A model generated the notes under the pieces. It did no database searches and was not told the DNA's origin. It saw nothing but the letters and a program-made list of their open reading frames with translations. From the NCBI GenBank assembly GCA_964445085.1, contig CAYUJV010000011.1, positions 1 through 41,534 of the forward strand: a stretch of DNA of 41,534 bases. The letters run 5' to 3'. Positions 7,855 through 16,537 of this stretch are shown piece by piece. The stretch's first letter is position 1. Every line of letters begins with the position of its first letter. Position numbers and translations under genes: made by a program. The DNA is from Thiobacter sp964445085. GTDB lineage: Bacteria; Pseudomonadota; Gammaproteobacteria; Burkholderiales; Thiobacteraceae.

Positions 7855-9294
7855 ATGCTTGAAATTCTGATCGGCGTACTGCTGCTGTTCTTCGTGCTCG
7901 GCGCGCTGTGGATCGGCATCCGGCTGAGCCAGATGGTGCGCGTGCAGGAGCAGTTTCCGGCGGAAGTGGCGCAGATGCTGGAGGACAAGCATCGCCTGAT
8001 GCTCGCCGATCTGCACGACGGCCTTGCCAAGCAGGGCGACCGCATCAACCAGGTGATCGCGGACAATGCCGACCGCCAGCGCAACGCGATTTCCGCCGAG
8101 CTGACCCTCACCCGCGACAACATGCACCAGCTGCAGCTGGCCCAAAGCGAAAGCCTGGGGCAGCTGCGCGAGACCATGGCTCGGCAGCTGACCGAAATGA
8201 GCGCCGCCACGCAGGAGCGCCTCAACGCGCTGCGCGAGGAGCTGATGGCCAAGGTGGTGCAGACCATGACCGAGCAGGGGCGGGCCGATCAGGAGCTGAT
8301 CACCACCACCATGGCTGCCGTGACCCAGCAGCTGATGGCCGCCATGGAGGCGCTGACCAAGACCACCGACACCCGGCTCGAGCAGATCAGCGGCAAGGTG
8401 AGCGAGCGGCTGGAGGAGGGCTTCAAGAAGACCAACGACACCTTCACCCAGGTCATGACGCGGCTGGCCACCATCGACGAGGCGCAGAAGAAGATCGACG
8501 GCCTCACCACCAATGTCGTCAGCCTGCAGGAGCTGCTGGGCGACAAGCGGGCGCGCGGCGCGTTCGGGGAAGTCCAGCTGGAAACCCTGGTGCGCAACAT
8601 CCTGCCCAGCAATCCGGTGCAGCCCATCTACGCCATGCAGCACAAGCTGTCCAACGGCACCCGCGTCGATTGCGCGCTGTTCCTGCCCGAGCCGACGGGC
8701 ACGGTGGCGGTGGACTCGAAATTCCCGCTGGAGAACTATCACCGCATGCTCGACCGGCGCCTGCCCGAGCCCGAGCGCGCGATGGCGCAGCGTCAGTTCA
8801 AGGCGGACGTGAAGAAGCACATCGACGACATCGCTTCCAAGTACATCATCGCCAACGAGACCTCCGACGGCGCGGTGATGTTCGTGCCGGCGGAGGCGGT
8901 GTTCGCGGAGATCCACAGCAGTCATCCGGACGTGGTGGACTATGCGATGCAGAAGCGGGTATGGATCGCCTCGCCCACCACCATGATGGCCATCCTCAAC
9001 ACCGCCCGCGCCGTCATCAAGGACGTGGAGACGCGCAAGCAGGTGCACATCATCAAGGATGCCCTGGCCAAGCTGTCCAAGGACTTCAACCTGTTCGACA
9101 CGCGCATGAAGAAGCTGGCCGACCACATCCGCCAGGCGCACGAGGACGCGGAGAAGGTGCACATCACCAGCCAGAAGATCAGCCGCCGCTTCGCCCAGAT
9201 CGAGGCGGTGGAGATGGAGCACGACCAGACCGCGGCCAAGCTGGAGATCGTCGACGTCGAAGAAGAAGACGAACCCAGCCGCCGTCTCAACTGA
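7855..9294 (+). CDS. rmuC: RmuC family DNA recombination protein
   Basis: RmuC-family proteins limit recombination at inverted repeats and have a nuclease-like fold; their exact reaction is not established. The 479-residue protein has an N-terminal membrane anchor (about 3-24), a long coiled coil to about residue 210, and the RmuC domain with DKRARGAFGEVQLETLVRNI, DSKFPLENYHRM and the FVPAEAVFAEI segment. It ends in an acidic tail. The start is set by a strong GGAGGAGGGG site. The small secreted-protein gene starts 10 bases after the stop, so the two are probably cotranscribed. There is no obvious tie to the chemotaxis genes before it. Confidence 0.93.
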   Translation: MLEILIGVLLLFFVLGALWIGIRLSQMVRVQEQFPAEVAQMLEDKHRLMLADLHDGLAKQGDRINQVIADNADRQRNAISAELTLTRDNMHQLQLAQSESLGQLRETMARQLTEMSAATQERLNALREELMAKVVQTMTEQGRADQELITTTMAAVTQQLMAAMEALTKTTDTRLEQISGKVSERLEEGFKKTNDTFTQVMTRLATIDEAQKKIDGLTTNVVSLQELLGDKRARGAFGEVQLETLVRNILPSNPVQPIYAMQHKLSNGTRVDCALFLPEPTGTVAVDSKFPLENYHRMLDRRLPEPERAMAQRQFKADVKKHIDDIASKYIIANETSDGAVMFVPAEAVFAEIHSSHPDVVDYAMQKRVWIASPTTMMAILNTARAVIKDVETRKQVHIIKDALAKLSKDFNLFDTRMKKLADHIRQAHEDAEKVHITSQKISRRFAQIEAVEMEHDQTAAKLEIVDVEEEDEPSRRLN

Positions 9295-9304
9295 GGCCGG
9301 GGCC

Positions 9305-9787
9305 ATGCACCGCGGCGTGCGCCTCGCCCTGCTGGCCCTGCTGTTCGCCTGCGGCCCGGCGTGGGCGGGGCAGGAGGCCTGGCCGCTCAAGGCGGTATTC
9401 GGCGCGCGCAACGTCGCCCTGGTGCAGACCGGGCGCCAGGCCGTGGTCGAATACTGTCCCGACGACACCTGCACCCGCTTCATCCTGGCCGGCGCCGATT
9501 CATTGCCGACGCTGCATGACTTCGCCTTCCTGTATCTCGCCCTGGTGCAGCATTACGACATCGAGCAGATCAAGGGGCCGGGCGGCGAGCGCTACTTCGC
9601 CGCCGTGCTGGGGCGGCGGCGCGGCGCCTGTGCCGGCGCGGACGAGACGGCGGTCGCAAAATGCGCCCTGGGCGCCATGGCGCGGCGCCACCCGGTGCAG
9701 GCCTACATCAGCCGCATGGACGAAGGCTGGCGCCGCAGCACGCCCTTCGACCTGCGCGCCGCCCTGGCTGCGGCCGGCATCCAGTAG
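9305..9787 (+). CDS. Small secreted protein, function unknown
   Basis: A 160-residue protein I do not recognise. Residues 1-21 form a clear Sec signal peptide (MHRGVRLALLALLFACGPAWA, cleaved before GQE), so the mature protein should be in the periplasm or outside. The mature part has Cys pairs in EYCPDDTC and in the segment RGACAGADETAVAKC, which could form two disulfides. The middle (FLYLALVQHYDIEQI) looks like a mixed helix/strand domain. No catalytic motif is visible. It is downstream of rmuC with a 10-base gap, and a hairpin directly after the stop may end the transcript. The codon pattern is like its neighbours, so recent transfer is not suggested. Confidence 0.8.
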   Translation: MHRGVRLALLALLFACGPAWAGQEAWPLKAVFGARNVALVQTGRQAVVEYCPDDTCTRFILAGADSLPTLHDFAFLYLALVQHYDIEQIKGPGGERYFAAVLGRRRGACAGADETAVAKCALGAMARRHPVQAYISRMDEGWRRSTPFDLRAALAAAGIQ

Positions 9788-9810
9788 GCCGGCGCTTCTG
9801 CCGCGCCGGC
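9788..9810 (+). terminator. Hairpin after the rmuC/secreted-protein unit
   Basis: GCCGGCGC (9788-9795) pairs perfectly with GCGCCGGC (9803-9810) over a 7-base loop, directly after the stop codon. There is no T-run, so it is either a weak or Rho-assisted terminator or an mRNA 3' end stabiliser. It also insulates the promoter that follows. Confidence 0.45.
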
Positions 9811-9813
9811 GGC

Positions 9814-9840
9814 TAAAGTCCCGACCGGTCCAGCCGTTAA
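9814..9840 (+). promoter_or_regulatory. Sigma-28 (FliA)-type promoter for GGDEF-EAL gene
   Basis: TAAAGTCC (9814-9821), an 11-base spacer, then GCCGTTAA (9833-9840). The flagellar sigma consensus is TAAAGTTT-N11-GCCGATAA, so 6 of 8 and 7 of 8 positions match at the exact spacing. The start codon of the GGDEF-EAL gene is 52 bases downstream. If real, it places that gene in the late flagellar regulon. Confidence 0.75.
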
Positions 9841-9891
9841 TCCCGGGGCAGGCCCCAAGAACACTAAAAGCAGGATCGGGATTCGCCAGAA

Positions 9892-11577
9892 ATGGCTCAA
9901 GCCAGCCAGACCCTCAGCAACAATGCCCGCCTGCTCAAGGCCAAGGCAAGCAAGCACGCCATCTATGGCGTGGTGATCGCCACCGTCGCCATCGCGCTCG
10001 CCACCGCCGGCGTTGCCTTCGTCCAGTCCTCCAGCATCGACCTCGACGCGCTCATCGCCGCCCAGCGCAACAACGCGGCACTGTGGATCCTCGACGCCAT
10101 GCCCTTCGTGTTCGCCTTCTGGGGGCAATACGTCAGCTCGCTCATCGCCTACGAGGCGAGTGCCCTGGTGGTGGACCAGACCTCCGAGCTGCGCGCCCAG
10201 ACGGTGGCGCTGGAGGCCCAGGCCACCCGCAACGCCACCCACGACCAGCTGACCGGGCTGCCCAACCGCTTCCTGCTCAAGGACCGCCTGGGCCAGGCCC
10301 TGCACGCCGCGGCCCGGGAGAAGAAGCGGGTGGCGGTGATCGTGATGGACATCGACCGCTTCAAGGAGATCAACGAGGCGATGGGCCCCTTCAACGGCGA
10401 CCGCCTGCTCAAGCAGGTCGCGACTCGGCTGCAGGCTGCGCTTCAGGAGCCGGAGACCATCGCCCGCCTGGGCGGGGACGAGTATGCGGTGGTGGTGCCG
10501 AACCTGGCCCAGGCCAAGGACATCAGCCCGGTGGTGAAAAAGATCGAGAAGGCGATGGACATGCCCTTCATGCTCGAAGCGCTCAAGCTCGACGTGCGAG
10601 CAAGCATGGGCATCGCCTTCTATCCCGACCACGGCACCGATCCGGATACGCTGATGCAGCGCGCGGACGTGGCCATGTACGCCGCCAAGCGCAACCGCGC
10701 GGGTTTCCTGGTGTATTCGCCGAAGTACGACGAATACAGTCCGCAGCGGCTCACCCTCATGGGCGAGCTGCGGCAGGCCATCGAAGGCGAGGGGCTGGTG
10801 CTGCATTTCCAGCCGAAGGTGGACCTGAAGACCGGCGTCATCGGCGAAGTCGAGGTGCTGGTGCGCTGGAACCACCCCAGGCACGGCCTGATGTATCCGG
10901 ACGAATTCATTCCGCTGGCGGAGCGCACCGGCCTGATCAAGCCGCTGACCATGTGGGTGCTGCACCACGCCCTGGACCAGTCGAGCGCGTGGAAGCAGCA
11001 GGGCGTGTCCCTGGGCGTGGCGGTGAACCTGTCGGCGCAGGTGCTGTTCGACCTCGACCTGCCGGACATCGTCGCCGGCGCCCTGGCCGCGCGCGATGTC
11101 GCGCCGGAGAGTCTGATCCTGGAGATCACCGAGAGCGCGATCATGGTGGACAAGGACCGCGCCCTGCAGATTCTCTCGCGCTTCTCCGACATGGGCATCC
11201 GCATCGCCATCGACGATTTCGGCACCGGCTATTCGTCGCTCGCCTACCTGTCCAAGATGCCGGTGGACGAAATCAAGATCGACAAGTCCTTCGTGCTCGA
11301 CATGCACGAGAACAAGACCAATGCCGTCATCGTGCATGCCACCATCGAGCTGGGGCACAACCTGGGGCTCTCCGTCATCGGCGAGGGCGTGGAGAGCGGC
11401 GCCATGTTCGACCGGCTGCGCGAGCTGGGCTGCGATGCGGCCCAGGGCTACTTCATGACCCGGCCCTTGGATGTCACCGCCTTCGCCGCCTGGCTCGAGT
11501 CCACGCGCAGGCAGGGCACGCTCGCGCTCGAGGCGGGCAGGATACGCCTGCTGCAGGAAGTTGCTGCAGCGCCCTAA
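9892..11577 (+). CDS. Membrane GGDEF-EAL protein (EVL variant)
   Basis: A 561-residue c-di-GMP protein with two predicted membrane helices (about 22-44 and 63-88) and no recognised sensor between them. The GGDEF domain (about 115-280) has an intact GGDEY at 194-198; no RxxD inhibitory site is visible. The EAL domain (about 300-550) has EVL in place of EAL, but the metal-binding Glu is kept, as are NLS, ITES, DDFGTGYSSL, EIKID, GEGVES and QGY. Both activities are therefore possible. A sigma-28-type promoter match precedes it, which suggests production together with late flagellar genes. In enteric bacteria an EAL protein under FliA (PdeH/YhjH) keeps c-di-GMP low during swimming; a similar role here is inference. 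Confidence 0.93.
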   Translation: MAQASQTLSNNARLLKAKASKHAIYGVVIATVAIALATAGVAFVQSSSIDLDALIAAQRNNAALWILDAMPFVFAFWGQYVSSLIAYEASALVVDQTSELRAQTVALEAQATRNATHDQLTGLPNRFLLKDRLGQALHAAAREKKRVAVIVMDIDRFKEINEAMGPFNGDRLLKQVATRLQAALQEPETIARLGGDEYAVVVPNLAQAKDISPVVKKIEKAMDMPFMLEALKLDVRASMGIAFYPDHGTDPDTLMQRADVAMYAAKRNRAGFLVYSPKYDEYSPQRLTLMGELRQAIEGEGLVLHFQPKVDLKTGVIGEVEVLVRWNHPRHGLMYPDEFIPLAERTGLIKPLTMWVLHHALDQSSAWKQQGVSLGVAVNLSAQVLFDLDLPDIVAGALAARDVAPESLILEITESAIMVDKDRALQILSRFSDMGIRIAIDDFGTGYSSLAYLSKMPVDEIKIDKSFVLDMHENKTNAVIVHATIELGHNLGLSVIGEGVESGAMFDRLRELGCDAAQGYFMTRPLDVTAFAAWLESTRRQGTLALEAGRIRLLQEVAAAP

Positions 11578-11602
11578 TGTCGCTGATCATGGCGTCGCTG
11601 TT

Positions 11603-11608
11603 TATAAT
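11603..11608 (+). promoter_or_regulatory. -10 element (TATAAT) for the aminotransferase gene
   Basis: A perfect TATAAT lies 52 bases before ATG 11660. The hexamer 17 bases further upstream is poor (TCGCTG). A transcript from here would start near 11615, which excludes the long upstream reading-frame extension starting at 11471. Confidence 0.5.
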
Positions 11609-11659
11609 GGGCCGTCGGCTGCCGCGCGAATGCGCCCGGCCTTTTCTGCCCGAAACCCC

Positions 11660-12832
11660 ATGCCGCCACTTCAGCCTGCCCGGCGCGCCGCCGAGATCGA
11701 ACCCTTCCATGTGATGGATATTCTGGCCCGTGCCCGTGCGCTCGAAGCGCAGGGGCGCGCCATCGTGCACATGGAGATCGGCGAGCCCGATTTTCCCACC
11801 CCGGAGCCGGTCGTGCAGGCCGGCATCGCCGCGCTCGAGGCCGGCCAGACCCACTACACGCCGGCGCTGGGGCTGCCGGCCCTGCGCGAGGCCATCGCCG
11901 CGTTTTATCAGAGCCGGTACGGGGTCCCGGTGTCGCCCGATCGCATCATCGTCACCCCCGGCTCCTCGGGCGCCCTGCTCCTGGCCATGGCGGTGCTGCT
12001 CGATCCCGGCGACGAAGTGCTGCTGGCGGACCCGGGTTATCCCTGCAATCGCCACTTCGCGCGCTTCGTGGAAGGGCGGGCGATCGGCGTGCCGGCGGGG
12101 CCGGCCACCCATTATCAGCTCAGCGCCGAGCTCGCCGAGCGCCACTGGTCGCCGCGCACCCGGGCGGCGCTGGTGGCGACGCCGGCGAATCCGACCGGGA
12201 CGCTGCTGTCGCTGGATGCGCTGCGCGCGCTGCATCGTGTCGCGCTCGATCGCGGCGGCATGCTGATCGTGGACGAGATCTACCATGGGCTGACCTATGG
12301 CTGCGACGCACCGACGGCGCTGGCGGTGAGCGACGAGCTGTTCGTGATCAACAGTTTTTCGAAATACTTCGGCATGACCGGCTGGCGCCTGGGCTGGCTG
12401 GTGGCGCCGGAACGCTTCGTCCCGGCGCTGGACCGCCTGGCGCAGAACATCTTTCTGGCGGCGCCGACCCCCGCCCAGCATGCGGCGCTGGCCGCCTTCG
12501 CGCCAAAGACCCTGGCCATCCTGGAGGCGCGCCGGCGGGAATTTCAGCGGCGGCGGGACTTTCTGCTGCCGGCCCTGCGCGAAATCGGCTTCGACATTCC
12601 CGTGACGCCGGAGGGCGCGTTTTACCTGTACGCGGACTGCAGGCGGTTTTCCCGGGACAGCGAGGCCTTCGCGCGGCGGCTGCTGGACGAGGCAGGCGTG
12701 GCCGTCACGCCCGGGATCGACTTCGGGCATTTCGAGCCGGAAACCCATCTCCGCTTTGCCTACACCACGGATCTGGCCCGGCTGCAGGACGGGGTGGAGC
12801 GTATCGCCCGGTTTGTGAAAGGCGGCGGCTGA
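11660..12832 (+). CDS. PLP-dependent aminotransferase, class I/II
   Basis: A 390-residue fold-type I aminotransferase of the aspartate aminotransferase superfamily, which moves amino groups between amino acids and 2-oxo acids in the cytoplasm. Visible are the N-terminal MEIGEPDFPTPEPV segment, the THYTPALGLPALREAIA loop, the cofactor-contacting NPTGTLL and DEIYHGLTYG segments, and the PLP lysine Lys235 in NSFSKYFGMTGWRLGW. The C-terminal Arg that binds the substrate carboxylate is probably in HLRFAY. The substrate cannot be told from sequence. ATG 11660 starts the conserved protein; ATG 11630 is also downstream of the TATAAT box, but its extra residues are not family-like. It stands alone, with no biosynthetic operon around it. 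Confidence 0.93.
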   Translation: MPPLQPARRAAEIEPFHVMDILARARALEAQGRAIVHMEIGEPDFPTPEPVVQAGIAALEAGQTHYTPALGLPALREAIAAFYQSRYGVPVSPDRIIVTPGSSGALLLAMAVLLDPGDEVLLADPGYPCNRHFARFVEGRAIGVPAGPATHYQLSAELAERHWSPRTRAALVATPANPTGTLLSLDALRALHRVALDRGGMLIVDEIYHGLTYGCDAPTALAVSDELFVINSFSKYFGMTGWRLGWLVAPERFVPALDRLAQNIFLAAPTPAQHAALAAFAPKTLAILEARRREFQRRRDFLLPALREIGFDIPVTPEGAFYLYADCRRFSRDSEAFARRLLDEAGVAVTPGIDFGHFEPETHLRFAYTTDLARLQDGVERIARFVKGGG

Positions 12833-12855
12833 GCCGCAACGAAGGAAAGCACGCG

Positions 12856-14253
12856 ATGGAGATACAGTTTTTAGGCGCAGCGCGGGAAGTCACCGGCTCC
12901 TGTTATCTGGTGCACGTGGGCAAGTACCGCTTCCTGGTGGACTGCGGCCTGGTGCAGGGCACCTTCGAGCATGAGAAGCAGAACTGGGAGCCATTTCCCT
13001 TCGATGCGCGGCACATCGACGCCGTGGTCCTCACCCACGCCCACCTGGACCATTCCGGACGCCTCCCGCGACTGATCAAGGCCGGGTTTCGCGGCTTCAT
13101 CTACACCCATCGGGCCACGGCGGCCTTGTGCCGCGTGATGCTGGAGGATGCCGCCTACCTGAACGAGAAGGAGGCCGAGCGCTACAACCGCCAGCGTCTG
13201 CGCAACGGCCAGCGCCCGCTGGAGCCGCTCTACACCCAGGATGACGTGTACACCACCGAGCGCCACTTCCGGGCGATCGACTATGGCGAGCAGGTGGACA
13301 TCCTGCCCGGGGTGATGCTCAGGCTGCACGACGCGGGGCACATCCTCGGCTCCGCCATCGTCGAGCTGGAGCTGCAGGAAGGGGATCGGGTGCGCCGGGT
13401 GGTGCTGAGCGGCGACCTGGGTCATGTCGGTGCGCCGATCCTGGCGGACCCGAGCGTGCTGACCGAGGCCGACCTGGTGGTGATGGAATCCACCTACGGC
13501 GATCGCTGCCACCGCGCCTGGGAGGCGACCTGGGCGGAGATGGGCGAGATCATCCAGAACGCCCATTCCAACCGGGGCAACATCCTGGTGCCGGCGTTTG
13601 CGGTGGGGCGCACCCAGGAGCTGCTCTACGTCCTCGCCCGCAACTACCAGGCCTGGGGCCTGCACGAGTGGCATGTGTTTCTCGACAGCCCGATGGCGAT
13701 CGAAACCACGGACCTCTATCGCAAGTTCCACGGCGTCTACGACAAGGCTGCGCGCGCGGTCGTGGAAAATCACGGCGACCCGTTCAACCTGCCCAACCTG
13801 AGGCTGACCAAGACGCCGGAGGATTCGATGCGCATCAACGAAATCCGCGCCGGCGCCATCATCATCGCCGGCAGCGGCATGTGCACCGGCGGCCGCATCG
13901 TGCACCACCTCAAGCGCAACCTGGCCTTCGAGCAGGCGCACGTGCTGATCGTCGGCTTCCAGGCGCGCGGCACGCTGGGGCGCGCCCTGGTCGACGGGGC
14001 CAAGACCGTGCATCTGTTCGGGGACGACGTGGCGGTGCGCGCGCAGATTCACACCGTCGGCGGCCTGTCGGCCCACGCCGATCAGACCGGGCTCGCCAAC
14101 TGGTATCGCAACTTCAAGCGCCGTCCGCCGCTGGCGCTGGTGCACGGCGAACCGGAGGCCATGGATGCGCTGGCGGAACACCTGCGCCAGACCCTGCAGG
14201 CGCGGGTGATCTGCCCGGAGCCGGGGCAGCGGCTGTCCCTGGACTCCGTGTGA
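12856..14253 (+). CDS. Beta-CASP metallo-beta-lactamase fold RNase-like hydrolase
   Basis: A 465-residue cytoplasmic protein of the MBL/beta-CASP/RMMBL architecture shared with CPSF73-like and bacterial RNA-processing nucleases. Motif 2 is visible as THAHLDHSG (residues 60-68), which binds the two metals. Further motifs are HDAGHILGSA, SGDLGH, ESTYGDRCH, the beta-CASP motif AGSGMCTGGRIVHHLK and the C-terminal TVGGLSAHADQ and LVHGEPEA. All metal-ligand positions look intact, so nuclease activity is likely; the RNA target is unknown. AAGGAAAG precedes ATG 12856. The SRAP gene starts 6 bases after the stop, so they are probably translated together. Confidence 0.93.
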   Translation: MEIQFLGAAREVTGSCYLVHVGKYRFLVDCGLVQGTFEHEKQNWEPFPFDARHIDAVVLTHAHLDHSGRLPRLIKAGFRGFIYTHRATAALCRVMLEDAAYLNEKEAERYNRQRLRNGQRPLEPLYTQDDVYTTERHFRAIDYGEQVDILPGVMLRLHDAGHILGSAIVELELQEGDRVRRVVLSGDLGHVGAPILADPSVLTEADLVVMESTYGDRCHRAWEATWAEMGEIIQNAHSNRGNILVPAFAVGRTQELLYVLARNYQAWGLHEWHVFLDSPMAIETTDLYRKFHGVYDKAARAVVENHGDPFNLPNLRLTKTPEDSMRINEIRAGAIIIAGSGMCTGGRIVHHLKRNLAFEQAHVLIVGFQARGTLGRALVDGAKTVHLFGDDVAVRAQIHTVGGLSAHADQTGLANWYRNFKRRPPLALVHGEPEAMDALAEHLRQTLQARVICPEPGQRLSLDSV

Positions 14254-14259
14254 GGCGCC

Positions 14260-14943
14260 ATGTGCGGCCGCTATACGCTCACCACGTCCGATCTCTCGCC
14301 CATCGGTGACGCCCTGGGCGTGGCGTTCCCGCCGGTGCCGGTTCATTACAACATCGCTCCCAGCCTGATGGTCCCGATCATTCGCCGCGGGGCCGCGCAG
14401 CCGTTCGAACTGGTGCAGGCGAAGTGGGGGCTGGTGCCCCACTGGTCCAGGGAGCCGAAGAGCCCCTACAGCATCATCAATGCCCGCGCCGAGACCGTGG
14501 CGAGCAAGCCGGCGTTTCGCGATGCCTTCCGTCGCCGGCGCTGTCTGGTCCCCGCCGACGGCTTCTACGAATGGCAGCAGCTCGATCGCGGCAAGCAGCC
14601 CTATTTCATTCACCTGCGGGACCGCCGGCCGTTCGCCTTCGCCGGCCTGTGGGAGCGCTGGGAGCAGGGCGGCGACAGCCTGGAGAGCTGCGCGATCATC
14701 GTCACCGCGGCCAACGCGCTGATGCGGCCGATCCACGAGCGCATGCCGGTGATCCTGCCCGCCGCGGCCTGCCGCGCCTGGCTGGAGCCCGCGGCGGAGC
14801 CGTCCGCGCTGGCGGCGTTGCTGGTGCCCTATGCCGGGGATGACCTGGTCGCGGATGCGGTGAGCAGCCTGGTCAACAACCCGCGCCACAATGGTCCGGA
14901 GCTGATCCGCCCGATCCCCGAACCGGCAAACCCGCATTCCTGA
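14260..14943 (+). CDS. yedK: SRAP domain abasic-site protein (YedK/HMCES family)
   Basis: A 227-residue SRAP protein. The family covalently captures abasic sites in single-stranded DNA through a thiazolidine bond from Cys2 and so shields them from breakage. The N-terminus MCGRYTL exposes Cys2 after Met removal. The DNA-contacting NARAET, the catalytic Glu in PADGFYEW and the His in IHERMPVIL are all present, so the protein should be active. There is no promoter in the 6-base gap after the beta-CASP gene. It is not beside SOS genes here, and I see no LexA-type box. Confidence 0.94.
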   Translation: MCGRYTLTTSDLSPIGDALGVAFPPVPVHYNIAPSLMVPIIRRGAAQPFELVQAKWGLVPHWSREPKSPYSIINARAETVASKPAFRDAFRRRRCLVPADGFYEWQQLDRGKQPYFIHLRDRRPFAFAGLWERWEQGGDSLESCAIIVTAANALMRPIHERMPVILPAAACRAWLEPAAEPSALAALLVPYAGDDLVADAVSSLVNNPRHNGPELIRPIPEPANPHS

Positions 14944-15020
14944 AATGGCCTTAAAGTCCTGGCCTTGGCAGGTGGTTCGGGTCAGAATGCGGTCCTGATT
15001 CCCTTATCGCGCAGAACCCG

Positions 15021-16508
15021 ATGGACCGTCATTTTCCTCCCCGGCGCAAGCTGGCGGCGCTGAACTTCGACAACAGCTTTGCCCGCCTGCCCGCGGCATT
15101 TCATGCCAGGCTCGCGCCGACGCCGATGCCCGAACCATATCTGGTGAGCTTCAACCCGGAGGCGGCGCATCTGCTCGACCTCGATCCGCAGGAAGCCCTG
15201 GGCCGCGAATTCCTCGAGTATTTCGCGGGCCATCGCCTGCTCCCGGGTTCCGAGCCGCTGGCCATGCTCTACGCGGGCCACCAGTTCGGCCACTACGTGC
15301 CGCAGCTGGGCGATGGCCGCGCCATCCTGCTGGGGGAAGTGGTGAACAGCCGCGGCGAGCGCTGGGACCTGCATCTGAAGGGGGCGGGCGAGACGCCGTT
15401 TTCCCGCAGCGGCGACGGCCGCGCGGTGCTGCGCTCGAGCATCCGCGAGTATCTGTGCTGCGAGGCCATGCACGGCCTGGGCATCCCCAGCACCCGCGCG
15501 CTGTGCATCATCGGCAGCGACATGGAGGTGTACCGCGAAAGCATCGAGACCGGGGCCACGCTGCTGCGCATGGCGCCCTCTCATGTCCGCTTCGGCTCGT
15601 TCGAGGTGTTTTTCTACCGCGGCCAGCATGCGGAGTTGAGGACCCTGGCCGATTACGTGATTGCCCATCATTATCCGGAGCTGGCCGAACGCGCGGACAG
15701 GTATCCGGCTTTCCTGCGCGAAGTGGCCTTGCGCACCGCGCGCCTGATGGCCAAGTGGCAGTCGGTGGGGTTCGTCCACGGCGTGATGAACACCGACAAC
15801 ATGTCCATCCTCGGCATCACCCTCGACTACGGCCCCTTCGGTTTTCTCGACGAGACCGACCTGGGCTTCGTCTGCAACCACTCCGATCACCATGGCCGCT
15901 ACGCCTTCGACCAGCAGCCGGAGATCGGCGCCTGGAACGTGACCTGCCTGGCCCAGGCGCTGACGCCGCTGATGAGCGTGGAGGAGGCCAAGGGCGCGAT
16001 CGGCGGCTACTACGAGGAATTCTCCCGGCACTACGTGGAACTGATGAGCGCAAAACTGGGCCTCGCGCCCGGAGCGGAGGCAGCGGAGCTCGCCACCGCC
16101 CTGCTGGAGATCCTGCACGGCAACAAGGTGGACTACACCATCTTCTTCCGCCGCCTCAACGGCTTCAAACAGGCGCCGGGCGAGTCGAACGCGCCCTTGC
16201 GCGACCTGTTCCTGGATCGCGCAGCTTTCGACGCCTGGGCGCAGCGCTACCGGGCGGCGCTGGCGCGGAGCGGGCAGGGCGACGCGGCGCGCAAGGCCGC
16301 GCTGGACCGGGTGAACCCCAAATACGTGCTGCGCAACTACATGGCGCAGACCGCCATCGCCAAGGCGATCAACGAGCGGGATTATTCCGAAGTCGATGCG
16401 CTGCTCCATCTGCTGCAGCGTCCTTTCGACGAACATCCGGGGATGGAGCATTACGCCGGCTTCCCGCCGGACTGGGCGCAGCAGATCTCGGTCAGCTGTT
16501 CCTCCTGA
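15021..16508 (+). CDS. selO: Protein adenylyltransferase SelO (YdiU)
   Basis: SelO is a pseudokinase-fold enzyme that moves AMP from ATP to protein Ser/Thr/Tyr residues and is linked to redox stress. The 495-residue protein has the family N-terminus (LNFDNSFARLP), the MLYAGHQFGHYVPQLGDGRA block, HLKGAGETPFSRSGDGRAVL nucleotide-binding region, GVMNTDNMSILG and the metal-binding LDYGPFGFLDE. It ends SVSCSS, the place where eukaryotic relatives carry selenocysteine; here it is Cys. Length is typical. No strong ribosome site precedes ATG 15021, but the conserved segment starts soon after it and no better start is visible. The 77-base gap before it holds no clear promoter. Confidence 0.96.
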   Translation: MDRHFPPRRKLAALNFDNSFARLPAAFHARLAPTPMPEPYLVSFNPEAAHLLDLDPQEALGREFLEYFAGHRLLPGSEPLAMLYAGHQFGHYVPQLGDGRAILLGEVVNSRGERWDLHLKGAGETPFSRSGDGRAVLRSSIREYLCCEAMHGLGIPSTRALCIIGSDMEVYRESIETGATLLRMAPSHVRFGSFEVFFYRGQHAELRTLADYVIAHHYPELAERADRYPAFLREVALRTARLMAKWQSVGFVHGVMNTDNMSILGITLDYGPFGFLDETDLGFVCNHSDHHGRYAFDQQPEIGAWNVTCLAQALTPLMSVEEAKGAIGGYYEEFSRHYVELMSAKLGLAPGAEAAELATALLEILHGNKVDYTIFFRRLNGFKQAPGESNAPLRDLFLDRAAFDAWAQRYRAALARSGQGDAARKAALDRVNPKYVLRNYMAQTAIAKAINERDYSEVDALLHLLQRPFDEHPGMEHYAGFPPDWAQQISVSCSS

Positions 16509-16537
16509 AGGGAAACGCAGTACACTGTCGGCTGCGA

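Noticed and set aside
11471..11659. N-terminal extension of the aminotransferase starting at 11471
   Set aside because: It overlaps the GGDEF-EAL gene in another frame, is Arg/Ser/Pro-rich, and lies upstream of the TATAAT box.
7908..11714. 1268-residue plus-strand frame across rmuC, the secreted protein and the GGDEF-EAL gene
   Set aside because: It is the out-of-frame reading of three well-supported genes, with Arg/Pro/Gly-rich sequence.
12871..14937. 688-residue antisense frame opposite the beta-CASP and SRAP genes
   Set aside because: Shadow of two motif-complete genes; no support of its own.
14951..14977. TAAAGTCC upstream of selO as a sigma-28 promoter
   Set aside because: The -35 is similar to the real one at 9814, but eleven bases on stands GGTGGTTC, which does not resemble GCCGATAA.
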